A DNA stretch of 64,000 nucleotides from Stenotrophomonas sp. SAM-B (GTDB lineage: Bacteria; Pseudomonadota; Gammaproteobacteria; Xanthomonadales; Xanthomonadaceae): contig NZ_JABBXB010000011.1 of assembly GCF_013387485.1 (NCBI RefSeq), forward strand, positions 1 through 64,000. Direction: 5' to 3'. Shown piece after piece: positions 30,508-39,389 of this stretch. The position numbers were made by a program, and so were the translations under genes. How positions within the stretch are numbered: position 1 is the first letter of the stretch; each line of letters opens with the position of its first letter. Below the pieces are notes generated by a model. The model did not search any database. It was given only the letters and a program-made list of their open reading frames with translations, and had not been told where the DNA came from.

Positions 30508-31017
30508 ATGCAGCGTTTTGCACTGGCCGCCGCGCTTGGCCTGGCCCTGGTTCCCGCCGCCCACGCTGCCGTGGACTGTTCGGCACCTGCCAGCGCATCG
30601 CCGCTGCCGCTGCCGGCCACCGCGATCGCACCGGTTGCCGAAGAGCTGTACATCCGCAACGTCCAGCTGGGCATGCCCGCCGGCGTGCTGACCTCCAGCT
30701 TCGACCGGGAACAGTCGCTGGACAGCGTGCTGCAGCGCCTGCGCATCGATGGCTGCCAGAACATCGCCAAGGCGATTCCCAGCGCACCGGTGATCAATCC
30801 GAACGATCCGGCCGCCTACAAGCCGCAGACCGAGTTCGACAACACGCCGTGGCGCTTCGACATGAGCCAGAACGGCAAGCGCATGACCGCCGAAGAATTC
30901 GACGCGTGGATGAAGGCGCGTGGCGTACGCGTGGTCAAGGCACGCCCGGCACCGGCTGCCGTGCCGGCCGCCGCCGCCGAAGCACCGGCTGAGACCAAGC
31001 CGGCGGACAAGAAGTAA
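30508..31017 (+). CDS. Exported protein with C-terminal EFDAWMK motif
   Basis: A 169-residue predicted periplasmic protein: MQRFALAAALGLALVPAAHA is a clean signal peptide. The middle resembles no family I know. Around residues 114-140 it carries WRFDMSQNGKRMTAEEFDAW and then MKARGVRVVK, which recurs in the lipoprotein at 31980. The tail is Ala/Pro/Lys-rich (AEAPAETKPADKK). ATG at 30499 would add three residues; neither start has a strong ribosome-binding site. It stands 19 bp before the pseudouridine synthase gene and is probably co-transcribed. Confidence 0.75.
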   Translation: MQRFALAAALGLALVPAAHAAVDCSAPASASPLPLPATAIAPVAEELYIRNVQLGMPAGVLTSSFDREQSLDSVLQRLRIDGCQNIAKAIPSAPVINPNDPAAYKPQTEFDNTPWRFDMSQNGKRMTAEEFDAWMKARGVRVVKARPAPAAVPAAAAEAPAETKPADKK

Positions 31018-31036
31018 GCCGCCCGGGCGGAGCACG

Positions 31037-31888
31037 ATGACGACACGCCGGCCACCCGCCGCGACCGCGTCCCGACCACGCCGCCCCGAGCGGCGTGCGA
31101 GCCCCGCAGCAGGTACCCGCACCACCGCCGCCAGCGCCAGTCCGCCCGCGCCGCGCCATGGCCTGGCGCGTGTGCTCTCCAAGGCCGGGCTGTGCTCGCG
31201 CACCGAAGCCGCGCGCTGGATCGCCGACGGCCGGGTCACGGTCGACGGCCGTGTCATCAACAACCCCGAATTTCCGATCATCGACGGTCGCCATCACGTG
31301 CGCGTCGATGGTCAGCCGCTGGATGCGCCCAAGCGCGTGCACCTGATGCTCAACAAGCCGCGCGGCCTGGTCACCACCGCGCAGGACGAGCGCGGCCGCG
31401 ACACCGTGTACCGCTGCTTCGACGCTGCCGGCCTGCCGTGGATCGCGCCGGTCGGGCGCCTGGACAAGGCCAGCGAAGGGCTGCTGCTCTTCAGCAACGA
31501 TCCGCAATGGGCCGCGCGCCTGACCGATCCGGCCACCGGCCCGGACAAGACCTATCACGTCCAGATTGACGCGATCCCCGATGCCGCGCAGCTGCAGGCA
31601 TTGTGCGCGGGCATCGAGGACGAGGGCGAACTGCTGCGCGCACGCCGCGCCACGCTGCTGCGCAGCGGCGACAAGACCGCCTGGCTGGAAGTGGTGCTGG
31701 AGGAAGGCCGCAACCGGCATATCCGCCGCCTGCTGGCCGCGTTCGACATCAACGTGCTGCGCCTGGTGCGCGTGGCGATCGGCCAGCTGCCGCTGGGCCA
31801 GCTGGGCAAGGGCGCCTGGCGCGAGCTCAGCCAGCACGATCTGGATCTGCTGTACGCCGTGGCCGACAGCGCCGCGGCCACACCGTGA
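31037..31888 (+). CDS. RsuA/RluE-type pseudouridine synthase
   Basis: Converts a uridine in rRNA to pseudouridine. The 283-residue product starts with a basic, Ala/Pro-rich tail of about 40 residues, then an S4 RNA-binding domain (HGLARVLSKAGLCSRTEAARWIADGRVTVDG) and the catalytic domain with VGRLDKASEGLLLFSND, containing the catalytic Asp, and EGRNRHIRRLLAAF. The target nucleotide cannot be read from sequence. The ATG at 31037 is preceded by GGAG at 4-7 nt. It is flanked by two exported proteins that share a C-terminal motif. Confidence 0.9.
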   Translation: MTTRRPPAATASRPRRPERRASPAAGTRTTAASASPPAPRHGLARVLSKAGLCSRTEAARWIADGRVTVDGRVINNPEFPIIDGRHHVRVDGQPLDAPKRVHLMLNKPRGLVTTAQDERGRDTVYRCFDAAGLPWIAPVGRLDKASEGLLLFSNDPQWAARLTDPATGPDKTYHVQIDAIPDAAQLQALCAGIEDEGELLRARRATLLRSGDKTAWLEVVLEEGRNRHIRRLLAAFDINVLRLVRVAIGQLPLGQLGKGAWRELSQHDLDLLYAVADSAAATP

Positions 31889-31979
31889 CCTCGTGGCCTG
31901 CCGGCATGTGGCAGGCCAATCGACCCGGGCAATGGATGGCCTTCGAAGGGACGTTCCGTTCAACACCGGGAGTAAGACC

Positions 31980-32324
31980 ATGCACATCCGTAGCCTCACC
32001 CGTTCCCTGTTCCGCGGCGCCTGCCTGTTGTTGCCGGCCGCGCTGCTGACCGCCTGTGGCGGCCACAAACAGATCGCCAAGCAGGATCCGCCGGTGACCG
32101 ACAAGGTGGTGGAGATCAAGATTCCCGAGCTGGACGGCCGCGGCAGCTACCGCTTCATGATGAGCGATGGCGACAAGCGCATGAGCGCCGACGAGTTCGA
32201 CGCCTGGATGAAGGCCAACGGCATCCGCGTGGCCAAGGGCAACGGCCAGGACGGTCCGGTCGCCGCGCCGGTGGTGGTGGCCAGCAAGGAATCGGCCAAG
32301 GACAAGAAGAAAAAGAAGAAATAA
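31980..32324 (+). CDS. Small lipoprotein with C-terminal EFDAWMK motif
   Basis: A 114-residue predicted lipoprotein (lipobox LLTACGG). After a short linker, residues about 55-82 read YRFMMSDGDKRMSADEFDAW and then MKANGIRVAK, clearly related to the C-terminal part of the protein at 30508. It ends in a poly-lysine tail (KDKKKKKK). The A-rich end of the gene merges with the terminator hairpin. Function unknown; the shared motif suggests a small functional module, perhaps binding a common envelope partner. Confidence 0.75.
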   Translation: MHIRSLTRSLFRGACLLLPAALLTACGGHKQIAKQDPPVTDKVVEIKIPELDGRGSYRFMMSDGDKRMSADEFDAWMKANGIRVAKGNGQDGPVAAPVVVASKESAKDKKKKKK

Positions 32325-32353
32325 AAAAAACGCCGGGCATGGCCCGGCGTTTC
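32325..32353 (-). terminator. Terminator between lipoprotein and kbl genes
   Basis: A perfect ACGCCGGGC / GCCCGGCGT hairpin flanked on its left by eight A residues. Read on the minus strand it ends in a long U-tract, so it is a strong terminator for kbl and a weaker one for the lipoprotein gene. Confidence 0.85.
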
Positions 32354-32385
32354 GTGGGGACGGCGCGCCAGGCGCCGTCGTCCGC

Positions 32386-33597
32386 TCACCCCTTGATGAC
32401 GCCCAGCTCCAGGCCGATCCGGGTGAAGGCATCGATCGCACGGTCCAGGTGCGCACGCGTGTGCGCGGCGCTGATCTGGGTGCGGATGCGGGCCTGCCCC
32501 TTGGGCACCACCGGGAAGAAGAAGCCGATCGCGTAGATGCCTTCTTCGAGCAGGCGTTCGGCGAACTTCTGCGCCAGCGGCGCGTCGTACAGCATCACCG
32601 GGCTGATCGGGTGCACGCCCGGCTTCACGTCGAAACCGGCGGCGGCCATCTTCTCGCGGAAGTAGGCGGTGTTCTGCGCCAGGGTGTCGCGCAGGTCATC
32701 GGCGGCGGCCAGCATCTCGAAGGCCTTGATGCCGGCGGCGACCACGTGCGGCGGCAGCGAGTTGGAGAACAGGTACGGGCGCGAGCGCTGGCGCAGCAGT
32801 TCGATCACTTCGGCACTGGCGCAGGTGAAGCCGCCGAGCGCGCCGCCCATGGCCTTGCCCAGGGTGCCGGTGATGATGTCGATCTTCTCCAGCACGCCCT
32901 TGACCTCGGCCGAGCCGCGGCCGGTCGCGCCAAGGAAGCCGGTGGCATGGCATTCGTCGATGTGCACCAGCGCGTTGTACTTCTTCGCCAGCGCGGTGAT
33001 CTCGTCCAGCGGGGCGATGAAGCCGTCCATCGAGAACACGCCGTCGGTGGTGATCAGCTTGGTCTTGCAGCCGGCCGCATCGGCGGCCTGCAGCTGGGCT
33101 TCCAGATCGGCCATGTCGCAGTTGGCGTAGCGGAAGCGCTTGGCCTTGCACAGGCGAACGCCATCGATGATCGAGGCATGGTTGAGCGCATCGGAAATGA
33201 TCGCGTCGTGCTCGCCCAGCAGCGGCTCGAACAGGCCGCCGTTGGCGTCGAAGCAGGCCGCGTACAGGATGGTGTCCTGCTTGCCGAAGAAGTCGGCGAT
33301 CTGCTTTTCCAGCTGTTTGTGCAGGTCCTGGGTGCCGCAGATGAAGCGCACCGAGGCCATGCCGAAGCCGTGGGTATCCAGGGCGTCCTTCGCGGCCTGG
33401 ATCAGGTCGGGATGGTCGGCCAGGCCCAGGTAGTTGTTGGCACAGAAGTTCAGCACCGTGCGGCCGTCGTCCAGGGTGATCTCGGCCGACTGCGGGCTGG
33501 TGATGATGCGTTCGGACTTGAACAGGCCCTGGGCGCGGATCGCCTCCAGTTCTTCAACGTAGTGCTGGGTCAACGAGGCGGTGGTGGCGTCGGTCAT
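32386..33597 (-). CDS. kbl: Glycine C-acetyltransferase (2-amino-3-ketobutyrate CoA ligase)
   Basis: PLP enzyme that cleaves 2-amino-3-ketobutyrate with CoA to glycine and acetyl-CoA, the second step of threonine degradation. The 403-residue product is an alpha-oxoamine synthase: [34 protein letters not shown] with Asp214 and His217, and the PLP-binding Lys248 in [14 protein letters not shown]. The ATG at 33597 gives the family start. Its partner tdh lies 1.1 kb away on the same strand with a porin gene on the opposite strand between them. Confidence 0.96.
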   Translation of the reverse strand: MTDATTASLTQHYVEELEAIRAQGLFKSERIITSPQSAEITLDDGRTVLNFCANNYLGLADHPDLIQAAKDALDTHGFGMASVRFICGTQDLHKQLEKQIADFFGKQDTILYAACFDANGGLFEPLLGEHDAIISDALNHASIIDGVRLCKAKRFRYANCDMADLEAQLQAADAAGCKTKLITTDGVFSMDGFIAPLDEITALAKKYNALVHIDECHATGFLGATGRGSAEVKGVLEKIDIITGTLGKAMGGALGGFTCASAEVIELLRQRSRPYLFSNSLPPHVVAAGIKAFEMLAAADDLRDTLAQNTAYFREKMAAAGFDVKPGVHPISPVMLYDAPLAQKFAERLLEEGIYAIGFFFPVVPKGQARIRTQISAAHTRAHLDRAIDAFTRIGLELGVIKG

Positions 33598-33794
33598 GGC
33601 AGGCAGTCTTCGGCACGGGAAACCCGGGATTTTACCTGTCGGGGGCGACGGCGGGGTTGCCGCGGGCGGTGGATGGGCGGGGCAGGCCGGGAGACGGTTG
33701 CAGACGTGATTGTTGCATCGCAATATCAATCAGGTTAAAAAACTGTAAACCGCGCCGTTCCGACCACCCCCACCCACGTCTGGAGAGACCCCGC

Positions 33795-34496
33795 ATGAAC
33801 CACGCCACGCGCTGTACCGCCGCCGCTGTGCTCTGCGCCGCCCTGCTTGCCCCGTTTGCCGCCAGCGCCCAGGACGAGGCCGAATCGCCGTTCAGCTGGA
33901 ACGTCACCGCGGTATCGGATTACGTGTTCCGTGGTGTGTCCCAGACCGATGAGGATCCGACCCTGCAGGCCGGCTTCACCTATACCTCGCCGGTAGGCCT
34001 GTATGCGGGCGTGTGGGGCTCGGGCGTGGACTTCGGGCCGGGCGACCCCAGCACCGAGATCGACTACCTGATCGGCTACGGGGTGGATGTCACCGACGGC
34101 GTCAATTTCGACGTGCTGCTCAACCGCTACACCTATCCGGGCGCCAGCGAGCTGAACTACAACGAGCTGATCACCACCACCACCTTCGCCGAGCAGTACA
34201 AGCTGACGGTGGCCTACACCGATGACCTGTCCGGGTCCGATACCAAGAGCTGGTATTACGCGGTGGGCGGCGAGTGGGGCCTGCCCAATGATTTCACCCT
34301 GAGCGCGAACGTGGGCCGCACCTCGCTCGAGACCGATTTCGGCAAGGACTACACCGACTTCAACGTCGGCGTGAGCCGCCAGTTCGGCCTGTTCAACCTG
34401 GGCCTGGGGTACCACGGCACCGATGGCGCCGGTCGCGACAACAACGGCAAGTTGGCGGACAACCGCGTGGTATTCACCGTGGCCGTGGGCAAGTAG
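33795..34496 (+). CDS. TorF-family putative porin
   Basis: A 233-residue outer-membrane protein with a signal peptide (LLAPFAASAQ) and alternating beta-strand pattern. The opening SPFSWNVTAVSDYVFRGVSQTDEDPTLQAGFTY and the strand YAGVWGSGVDFG match the TorF putative porin family (often annotated as conserved exported protein Gcw_chp). The substrate is unknown. GGAGAG lies about 10 nt before the ATG. It interrupts the kbl-tdh pair on the opposite strand. Its TAG stop is part of a GTAG repeat-like sequence. Confidence 0.85.
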   Translation: MNHATRCTAAAVLCAALLAPFAASAQDEAESPFSWNVTAVSDYVFRGVSQTDEDPTLQAGFTYTSPVGLYAGVWGSGVDFGPGDPSTEIDYLIGYGVDVTDGVNFDVLLNRYTYPGASELNYNELITTTTFAEQYKLTVAYTDDLSGSDTKSWYYAVGGEWGLPNDFTLSANVGRTSLETDFGKDYTDFNVGVSRQFGLFNLGLGYHGTDGAGRDNNGKLADNRVVFTVAVGK

Positions 34497-34519
34497 TCGG
34501 CCACTGGCCGGCGCCCGAC
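34493..34519. repeat. Degenerate GTAG palindrome overlapping a stop codon
   Basis: GTAG followed by TCGGCCACTGGCCGGCGCC. The TAG is the stop of the TorF-like gene. The palindrome is less perfect than at 5879 or 52263. Confidence 0.5.
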
Positions 34520-34541
34520 ACCACCGGCCACCTCGCGAACC

Positions 34542-34571
34542 AAAAAAGGCGCCCGGATGGGCGCCTTTTCA
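34542..34571. terminator. Bidirectional terminator between porin and tdh
   Basis: AAAAAAGGCGCCC / GGGCGCCTTTT hairpin with A-tract left and T-tract right, usable from both directions; it separates convergent genes. Confidence 0.85.
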
Positions 34572-34598
34572 ATGCTGGCCTCACACCGGAACCCTTGC

Positions 34599-34655
34599 TG
34601 GAGAACAGCCCCCTTGTTGTTCAAGGGGGCGCGCCAACGGCGCGGGGATAAGGTG
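34599..34655. repeat. Composite hairpin repeat, partial copy C
   Basis: GCTGGAGAACAGCCCCCTTG begins this stretch; the CCCCCTTG...CAAGGGGG hairpin, then CGCGCCAACGGCGCG and GGGGAT follow, matching the first part of the element at 62300-62421. The later hairpins are missing. Confidence 0.5.
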
Positions 34656-34694
34656 GAATGGACAATTGATCATCTGTGCCGAAGGCGCAGGTGA

Positions 34695-35732
34695 TCAATT
34701 CCAGCTCAGTACGACCTTGCCAGCCTTGCCCTGTTCCATCAGGTCGAAGCCCTTCTGGAAATCGTCGATCGGCAGCTGGTGGGTCAGCACCTTGCCGAGC
34801 GGGAAACCGGACAGCACCAGCTGGGTCATCTTGTACCAGGTCTCGTACATCTTGCGGCCGTAGATGCCCTGCACGGTCAGGCCCTTGAAGATGATCTTGT
34901 CCCAGTCGCAGCCGGCGCCCTTGGGCATGATGCCGAGCATGGCGATCTTGCCGCCGTGGTACATGCAGTCGAGCATGTCGTTGAACGCACGCGGGTTGCC
35001 GCTCATTTCCAGGCCCACGTCGAAGCCCTCCATGTGCAGGTCCTTCATCACGTCCTTGAGCGAGGTGTTGGCCACGTTGACCACGCGGGTGGCGCCCATG
35101 TCGGCGGCCAGCTTCAGGCGGAAATCGTTGACGTCGGTGACCACCACGTTGCGCGCACCGATGTGCTTGCAGATGCCCGCGGCAATGATGCCGATCGGGC
35201 CGGCGCCGGTGATCAGCACGTCTTCGCCGATCACGTTGAACTCGAGCGCGCAGTGCGCGGCGTTGCCGTACGGATCGAAGAAGGCGGCCAGCTCGGACGG
35301 GATCTGGTCGGGGATCGGCCACAGGTTGCTGGCCGGCATCACCATGTACTCGGCGAAGGCGCCGTTGACGTTGACGCCGATGCCGACGGTGTTCGGGCAC
35401 AGGTGCGGGCGGCCGCCACGGCAGTTGCGGCAATGGCCGCAGACGATATGGCCTTCGGCCGAGACGCGCTGGCCGACTTCATAGCCGGTCACGCCCGGGC
35501 CGATCTCGGCGATGCGGCCGACGAACTCGTGGCCGATGGTCAGGCCCGGCTTGATCGTGCGCTGGCTCCACTCGTCCCACAGGTAGATGTGCAGGTCGGT
35601 ACCGCAGATGGCGGTCTTTTCCAGCTTGATCAGGACCTCGTTGGGGCCGGGGGTAGGGACCGGAACCTCTTCCAGCCAGATGCCCTTGGCGGCTTCGCGT
35701 TTGACCAGGGCCTTCATTGTTTGCTGCGCCAT
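34695..35732 (-). CDS. tdh: L-threonine 3-dehydrogenase
   Basis: Zinc-dependent oxidation of threonine to 2-amino-3-ketobutyrate, which Kbl then cleaves. The 345-residue product has the catalytic zinc site ([15 protein letters not shown] with Cys43; GHEFVG), the structural zinc loop ([15 protein letters not shown]) and the NAD-binding [18 protein letters not shown]. Match to E. coli Tdh extends over the whole length. ATG at 35732 is used; an in-frame ATG at 35717 (MKALVKREA) aligns with the E. coli start and may be the true one, as neither has a clear ribosome-binding site. Confidence 0.95.
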   Translation of the reverse strand: MAQQTMKALVKREAAKGIWLEEVPVPTPGPNEVLIKLEKTAICGTDLHIYLWDEWSQRTIKPGLTIGHEFVGRIAEIGPGVTGYEVGQRVSAEGHIVCGHCRNCRGGRPHLCPNTVGIGVNVNGAFAEYMVMPASNLWPIPDQIPSELAAFFDPYGNAAHCALEFNVIGEDVLITGAGPIGIIAAGICKHIGARNVVVTDVNDFRLKLAADMGATRVVNVANTSLKDVMKDLHMEGFDVGLEMSGNPRAFNDMLDCMYHGGKIAMLGIMPKGAGCDWDKIIFKGLTVQGIYGRKMYETWYKMTQLVLSGFPLGKVLTHQLPIDDFQKGFDLMEQGKAGKVVLSWN

Positions 35733-35863
35733 CGGGGTGGAACTCGTCTGGGGGAAAACGCGGATTATAGAGCCGCCGGCGGTTTTCCCATGTTGCAGCG
35801 CGGGTGGTTTGGCGGCGCAGCGGCTGGGCTAGAATCGGCGGTTCTTTCACCAGGGGCTGCTCT

Positions 35864-38026
35864 ATGCGCTCGAACCTGCTTGCTTTCTCCGTCGTCGCCA
35901 GCCTTGGGCTGGTCCAGGTCGCCCATGCCGCAGAAGGCATGTGGGTGCCGCAGCAGCTGCCGGAAATCGCCGGTCCGCTGAAGCAGGCCGGCCTGAAGCT
36001 GTCCCCGGAGCAGATCTCCAACCTGACCGGCGACCCGATGGGCGCGGTCGTGGCACTGGGCGGCTGCACCGCCAGCTTCGTCTCCCCGCAGGGCCTGGTG
36101 GTCACCAACCACCACTGTGCCTACGGTGCGATCCAGCTGAACTCGACGGCCGAGAAGAACCTGATCAAGGACGGCTTCAACGCGCCGACCCTGAAGGACG
36201 AGCTGAGCGCCGGCCCGAACGCCCGCGTGTTCGTGCTCGACCAGATCACCGACGTGACCGACCAGGCCAAGGCCGCGATCGCCGCCGCCGGCAAGAACCC
36301 GCTGGCCCGCACCCGCGCGCTGGAGGCCTTCGACAAGGCCCAGACCGCCGCCTGTGAAGCCGATGCCGGCTTCCGCTGCCGCCTGTACAGCTTCTCCGGC
36401 GGCAACACCTACCGCCTGTTCCGCAACATGGAAATCAAGGATGTGCGCCTGGTCTACGCGCCCCCGGGCAGCGTCGGCAAGTTCGGCGGCGACATCGACA
36501 ACTGGATGTGGCCGCGCCACACCGGCGACTTCTCGTTCTACCGCGCCTACGTGGGCAAGGACGGCAAGCCGGCCGCCTTCTCCGCCGACAACGTGCCGTA
36601 CCAGCCCAAGCACTTCCTGAAGTTCGCCGACCAGCCGCTGGGCGCCGATGACTTCGTGATGGTGGCCGGCTACCCGGGCCGCACCAACCGCTACGCCCTG
36701 GCCGGTGAGTTCAATGAAACCGCCAGCTGGACCTACCCGACCATCGCGCGCCACTACAACGCGGTGCTGAAGATGATCGACGAGGCCGGCAAGGCCGATC
36801 CGGACGTCAAGGTGAAGTACGCCGCCACCGCGGCCAGCATGAACAACGTGGCCAAGAACTACGCCGGCCAGCTGGAGGGCTTCAAGCGCATCGACGCGGC
36901 CGGCCAGAAGCAGGCCGAAGAGGCCGCCGTGCTGGCCTGGCTGAAGAAGCGTGGTGCCGCCGGCAAGCCGGCCCTGGCTGCGCATGCGCAGCTGATCCAG
37001 CACCTGGACACCAGCAAGGCGACGCGTGAGCGCGACCTGTTCGTCAGCCAGTTCAACAGCACCTCGGCGGTGGGGGCGGCGATCAGCCTGTACCGCCTGT
37101 CGATCGAGCGCAGCAAGCCCGACGCCGAGCGTGAAGCCGGTTACCAGGAACGCGACCTGCCGTCGATCGAAGGCGGCCTGAAGCAGATGGACCGCCGCTA
37201 CGTCGCGCGCATGGACCAGCAGCTGCAGACCTACTGGCTGAGCCAGTACGTGGCCCTGCCGACCGCGCAGCGCAGCAACGAGGTGCTCAACCAGTGGCTG
37301 GCGGGCAGCGACGCGGCCGCCGTGCAGGGTCTGGTCGGCAAACTCTCGGCCACCAAGCTGGGCAGCCTGGACGAGCGCCTGACGTGGTTCAAGGCGGACC
37401 GCGCAGCGTTCGAGGCCAGCACCGATCCGGCGATCCAGTACGCGGTGGCGGTGATGCCGGCGCTGCTGAAGCAGGAAGAGCAGAAGAAGACCCGCGAAGG
37501 CGAGTCGCTGGTCTCGCGCCCGCTGTACCTGCAGGCCGTGGCCGACTACAAGAAGAGCAAGGGCGAGTTCGTCTATCCGGACGCCAACCTGTCGCTGCGC
37601 ATCACCTTCGGCAACGTCATGGGCTACGGCAAGGACGGCGTGAACTACACCCCGTTCACCACCCTGGAAGGCGTGGCCGCGAAGGAAACCGGCGAGGATC
37701 CGTTCGATTCGCCGAAGGCGCTGCTCGATGCGGTCAAGGCCAAGCGTTACGGCGGCCTGGAGGACAAGCGCATCGGTTCGGTGCCGGTGAACTTCCTGTC
37801 CAACCTGGACATCACCGGCGGCAACTCCGGTTCGCCGGTGCTGGATGCCAACGGCAAGCTGGTCGGCCTGGCCTTCGACGGCAACTGGGAGTCGGTGAGT
37901 TCGAACTGGGTGTTCGATCCGGTGATGACCCGCATGATCGCGGTCGACAGCCGCTACATGCAGTGGATCATGCAGGAAGTGGCGCCGGCGCCGCAGCTGC
38001 TGAAAGAGCTGAACCTCAGCAAGTAA
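35864..38026 (+). CDS. S46-family dipeptidyl peptidase (DPP7-type)
   Basis: Exported serine exopeptidase that removes dipeptides from peptide N-termini. The 720-residue product has a signal peptide (to QVAHA), and the catalytic triad can be placed as His84 (VVTNHHCAYG), Asp222 (PRHTGDFSFYR) and Ser655 (ITGGNSGSP). Gly673, 18 residues after the serine, occupies the position that is Arg in acidic-specific DPP11 enzymes, so a hydrophobic P1 preference (DPP7/DAP BII type) is expected. Spacing matches Pseudoxanthomonas DAP BII. The ATG at 35864 precedes the signal peptide. A terminator follows. Confidence 0.95.
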   Translation: MRSNLLAFSVVASLGLVQVAHAAEGMWVPQQLPEIAGPLKQAGLKLSPEQISNLTGDPMGAVVALGGCTASFVSPQGLVVTNHHCAYGAIQLNSTAEKNLIKDGFNAPTLKDELSAGPNARVFVLDQITDVTDQAKAAIAAAGKNPLARTRALEAFDKAQTAACEADAGFRCRLYSFSGGNTYRLFRNMEIKDVRLVYAPPGSVGKFGGDIDNWMWPRHTGDFSFYRAYVGKDGKPAAFSADNVPYQPKHFLKFADQPLGADDFVMVAGYPGRTNRYALAGEFNETASWTYPTIARHYNAVLKMIDEAGKADPDVKVKYAATAASMNNVAKNYAGQLEGFKRIDAAGQKQAEEAAVLAWLKKRGAAGKPALAAHAQLIQHLDTSKATRERDLFVSQFNSTSAVGAAISLYRLSIERSKPDAEREAGYQERDLPSIEGGLKQMDRRYVARMDQQLQTYWLSQYVALPTAQRSNEVLNQWLAGSDAAAVQGLVGKLSATKLGSLDERLTWFKADRAAFEASTDPAIQYAVAVMPALLKQEEQKKTREGESLVSRPLYLQAVADYKKSKGEFVYPDANLSLRITFGNVMGYGKDGVNYTPFTTLEGVAAKETGEDPFDSPKALLDAVKAKRYGGLEDKRIGSVPVNFLSNLDITGGNSGSPVLDANGKLVGLAFDGNWESVSSNWVFDPVMTRMIAVDSRYMQWIMQEVAPAPQLLKELNLSK

Positions 38027-38047
38027 GCCGACACGTCGGTTTCCAGA

Positions 38048-38078
38048 ACCCCGCAGCGAAACCTGCGGGGTTTTTTGT
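38048..38078 (+). terminator. Intrinsic terminator after S46 peptidase gene
   Basis: ACCCCGCAG / CTGCGGGGT hairpin followed by TTTTTT, 22 bp after the stop. Confidence 0.9.
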
Positions 38079-38101
38079 TGCGGCTGAGCTGGGAGATCCA
38101 G

Positions 38102-38250
38102 GCGCGGCGTCTCGTCTTTCCCGGAGGGAGCGCGCCGGGCAGGGCTGGGCGAGACACGCCGTAAACCCATCCATGGGGGCTCGTACGACCGCATCCATGC
38201 GGTCGAACGGTCTCGCCCAGCCCTGCCCGACGCGCTCTGGACAGATGCCG
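38102..38250 (-). repeat. Dispersed palindromic repeat, inverted copy
   Basis: Read on the minus strand it contains a stem GACCGCATGGATGCGGTC-like, then CGTACGAGCCCCCATGGATG and GGTTTACGGCGTGTC. The same string of words occurs on the plus strand at 38449-38510 and in shortened form at 1-57. GGGCAGGGCTGGGCGAGAC at both ends forms an outer inverted repeat. Confidence 0.65.
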
Positions 38251-38271
38251 GTGTGCGGACAAAAAAAGCGA

Positions 38272-38457
38272 AGCGGCACTGCACCTGCTCTCTGCGTCCG
38301 CTTCAGCGACAAATCTCGTTGGATGAGGCCGGGTAGCCTCTGGCAGGACCGTTGTACGGACGGAAAGGCAGCGGCACTGCAGTTGCTCTCGTGTCCGCGT
38401 CAGCGACGGAAATCTTGGTGGATGAGGCGGGGCAGCCTCTGGCAGGACCGTTCGACG
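38272..38457 (+). repeat. Tandem direct repeat, two units of about 98 bp
   Basis: Unit 1 starts at 38272 and unit 2 at 38370, both with AGCGGCACTGCA, then TCCGC.TCAGCGAC, TGGATGAGGC and AGCCTCTGGCAGGACCGTT. About 85% alike by eye. No coding potential is evident; together with the flanking palindromes this fills the 667-bp gap between the peptidase and phosphatase genes. Confidence 0.7.
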
Positions 38458-38527
38458 GCATGGATGCCGTCGTACGAGCCCCCAGGGATGGGTTCACGGC
38501 GCGTCCTGCCAGAGGCTGCCCCGCCTC
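38424..38527. repeat. Long inverted repeat (about 26-bp arms)
   Basis: GAGGCGGGGCAGCCTCTGG plus CAGGAC (38424-38449) is the reverse complement of 38502-38527. The loop contains the GCATGGATGCCGTCGTACGA repeat core. This would form a very stable stem-loop in RNA or a cruciform in DNA. Confidence 0.75.
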
Positions 38528-38693
38528 AGCCTGCGCGGGCCAGTCAGGCGCCAACGCTCTACCAGCCATCCGTCAAAGACCAAAGAGCCGCGCAGCTTCA
38601 CAGCCGCGACCGGGTATGATCCCCGTTCGGTGTGGTTTCACAGGATGTGAACGAAACGCCGAAACCTCCTCCCCCCAAGGAACCCTTGTCCGC

Positions 38694-39338
38694 ATGCGCA
38701 TCCTGCTTGCCCGTCACGGCGAAACGCCGTGGAATGCCGAAGGCCGCTACCAAGGCCAGATCGATATCCCGTTGTCGCCGATCGGCGAAGCCCAGGCCAA
38801 GGCGCTGGGCGAACGGCTGAAGTCCGTGGACATCACCCGCGCCGTCGCCTCGCCGCTGGTGCGCGCCCAGCTCACCGCCCAGCTCGCCCTCGGCGCCGAG
38901 CGGGCCCCGATGCTGCTGACCGAACCGGACCTGCAGGAAATCGCCCACGGCGAATGGGAAGGCCTGCTCGCCAGCGAAATCCATGACAAGGATCCCTCCC
39001 GCCTGCGTGCCTGGCGCGAAGAGCCGGACACCGTGCTGATGCCCGGCGGCGAATCGCTGCGCCTGGTGCTCGAGCGCAGCTGGCGTGGCCTGGCGCGCGC
39101 CGCCGAAGGCCTCGGTGAACACGACACGCTGCTGGTCGTCGCCCATGACGCCGTCAACCGCGTGATCCTGTGCCGCATCCTCGGCCTGCCGATCTCGCGC
39201 CTGTGGACCTTCCGCCAGGCACCGACCACCCTCAACCTGCTCGAAGGCCCCGACCTCGACCAGCTCGAAGTGGTCCGCCTCAACGACTGCGCCCACCACA
39301 CGCCATTCTTTGGCGAAGCCAAGCACCGCGCGCTGTAA
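38694..39338 (+). CDS. Histidine phosphatase family protein (GpmB-like)
   Basis: Phosphatase or phosphoglycerate mutase-like enzyme working through a phosphohistidine. The 214-residue product opens MRILLARHGETPWNAEGRYQG with the nucleophile His8, has the acid motif DLQEIAHGEWEG and the second histidine in LLVVAHDAVNRVIL. The substrate could be a sugar phosphate or a nucleotide precursor (CobC/GpmB types look alike). ATG at 38694; AAGGA lies about 12 nt upstream. It precedes folC by 51 bp on the same strand, so co-transcription is possible. Confidence 0.88.
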   Translation: MRILLARHGETPWNAEGRYQGQIDIPLSPIGEAQAKALGERLKSVDITRAVASPLVRAQLTAQLALGAERAPMLLTEPDLQEIAHGEWEGLLASEIHDKDPSRLRAWREEPDTVLMPGGESLRLVLERSWRGLARAAEGLGEHDTLLVVAHDAVNRVILCRILGLPISRLWTFRQAPTTLNLLEGPDLDQLEVVRLNDCAHHTPFFGEAKHRAL

Positions 39339-39389
39339 CGCACTGCGTCCCATCCTGCCGTCCGCCCCAACGATTCCGATCCAGCGACC

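Noticed and set aside
33598..33794. Glycine riboswitch before kbl
   Set aside because: I looked for paired purine-rich aptamer-like segments in the short leader and saw none.
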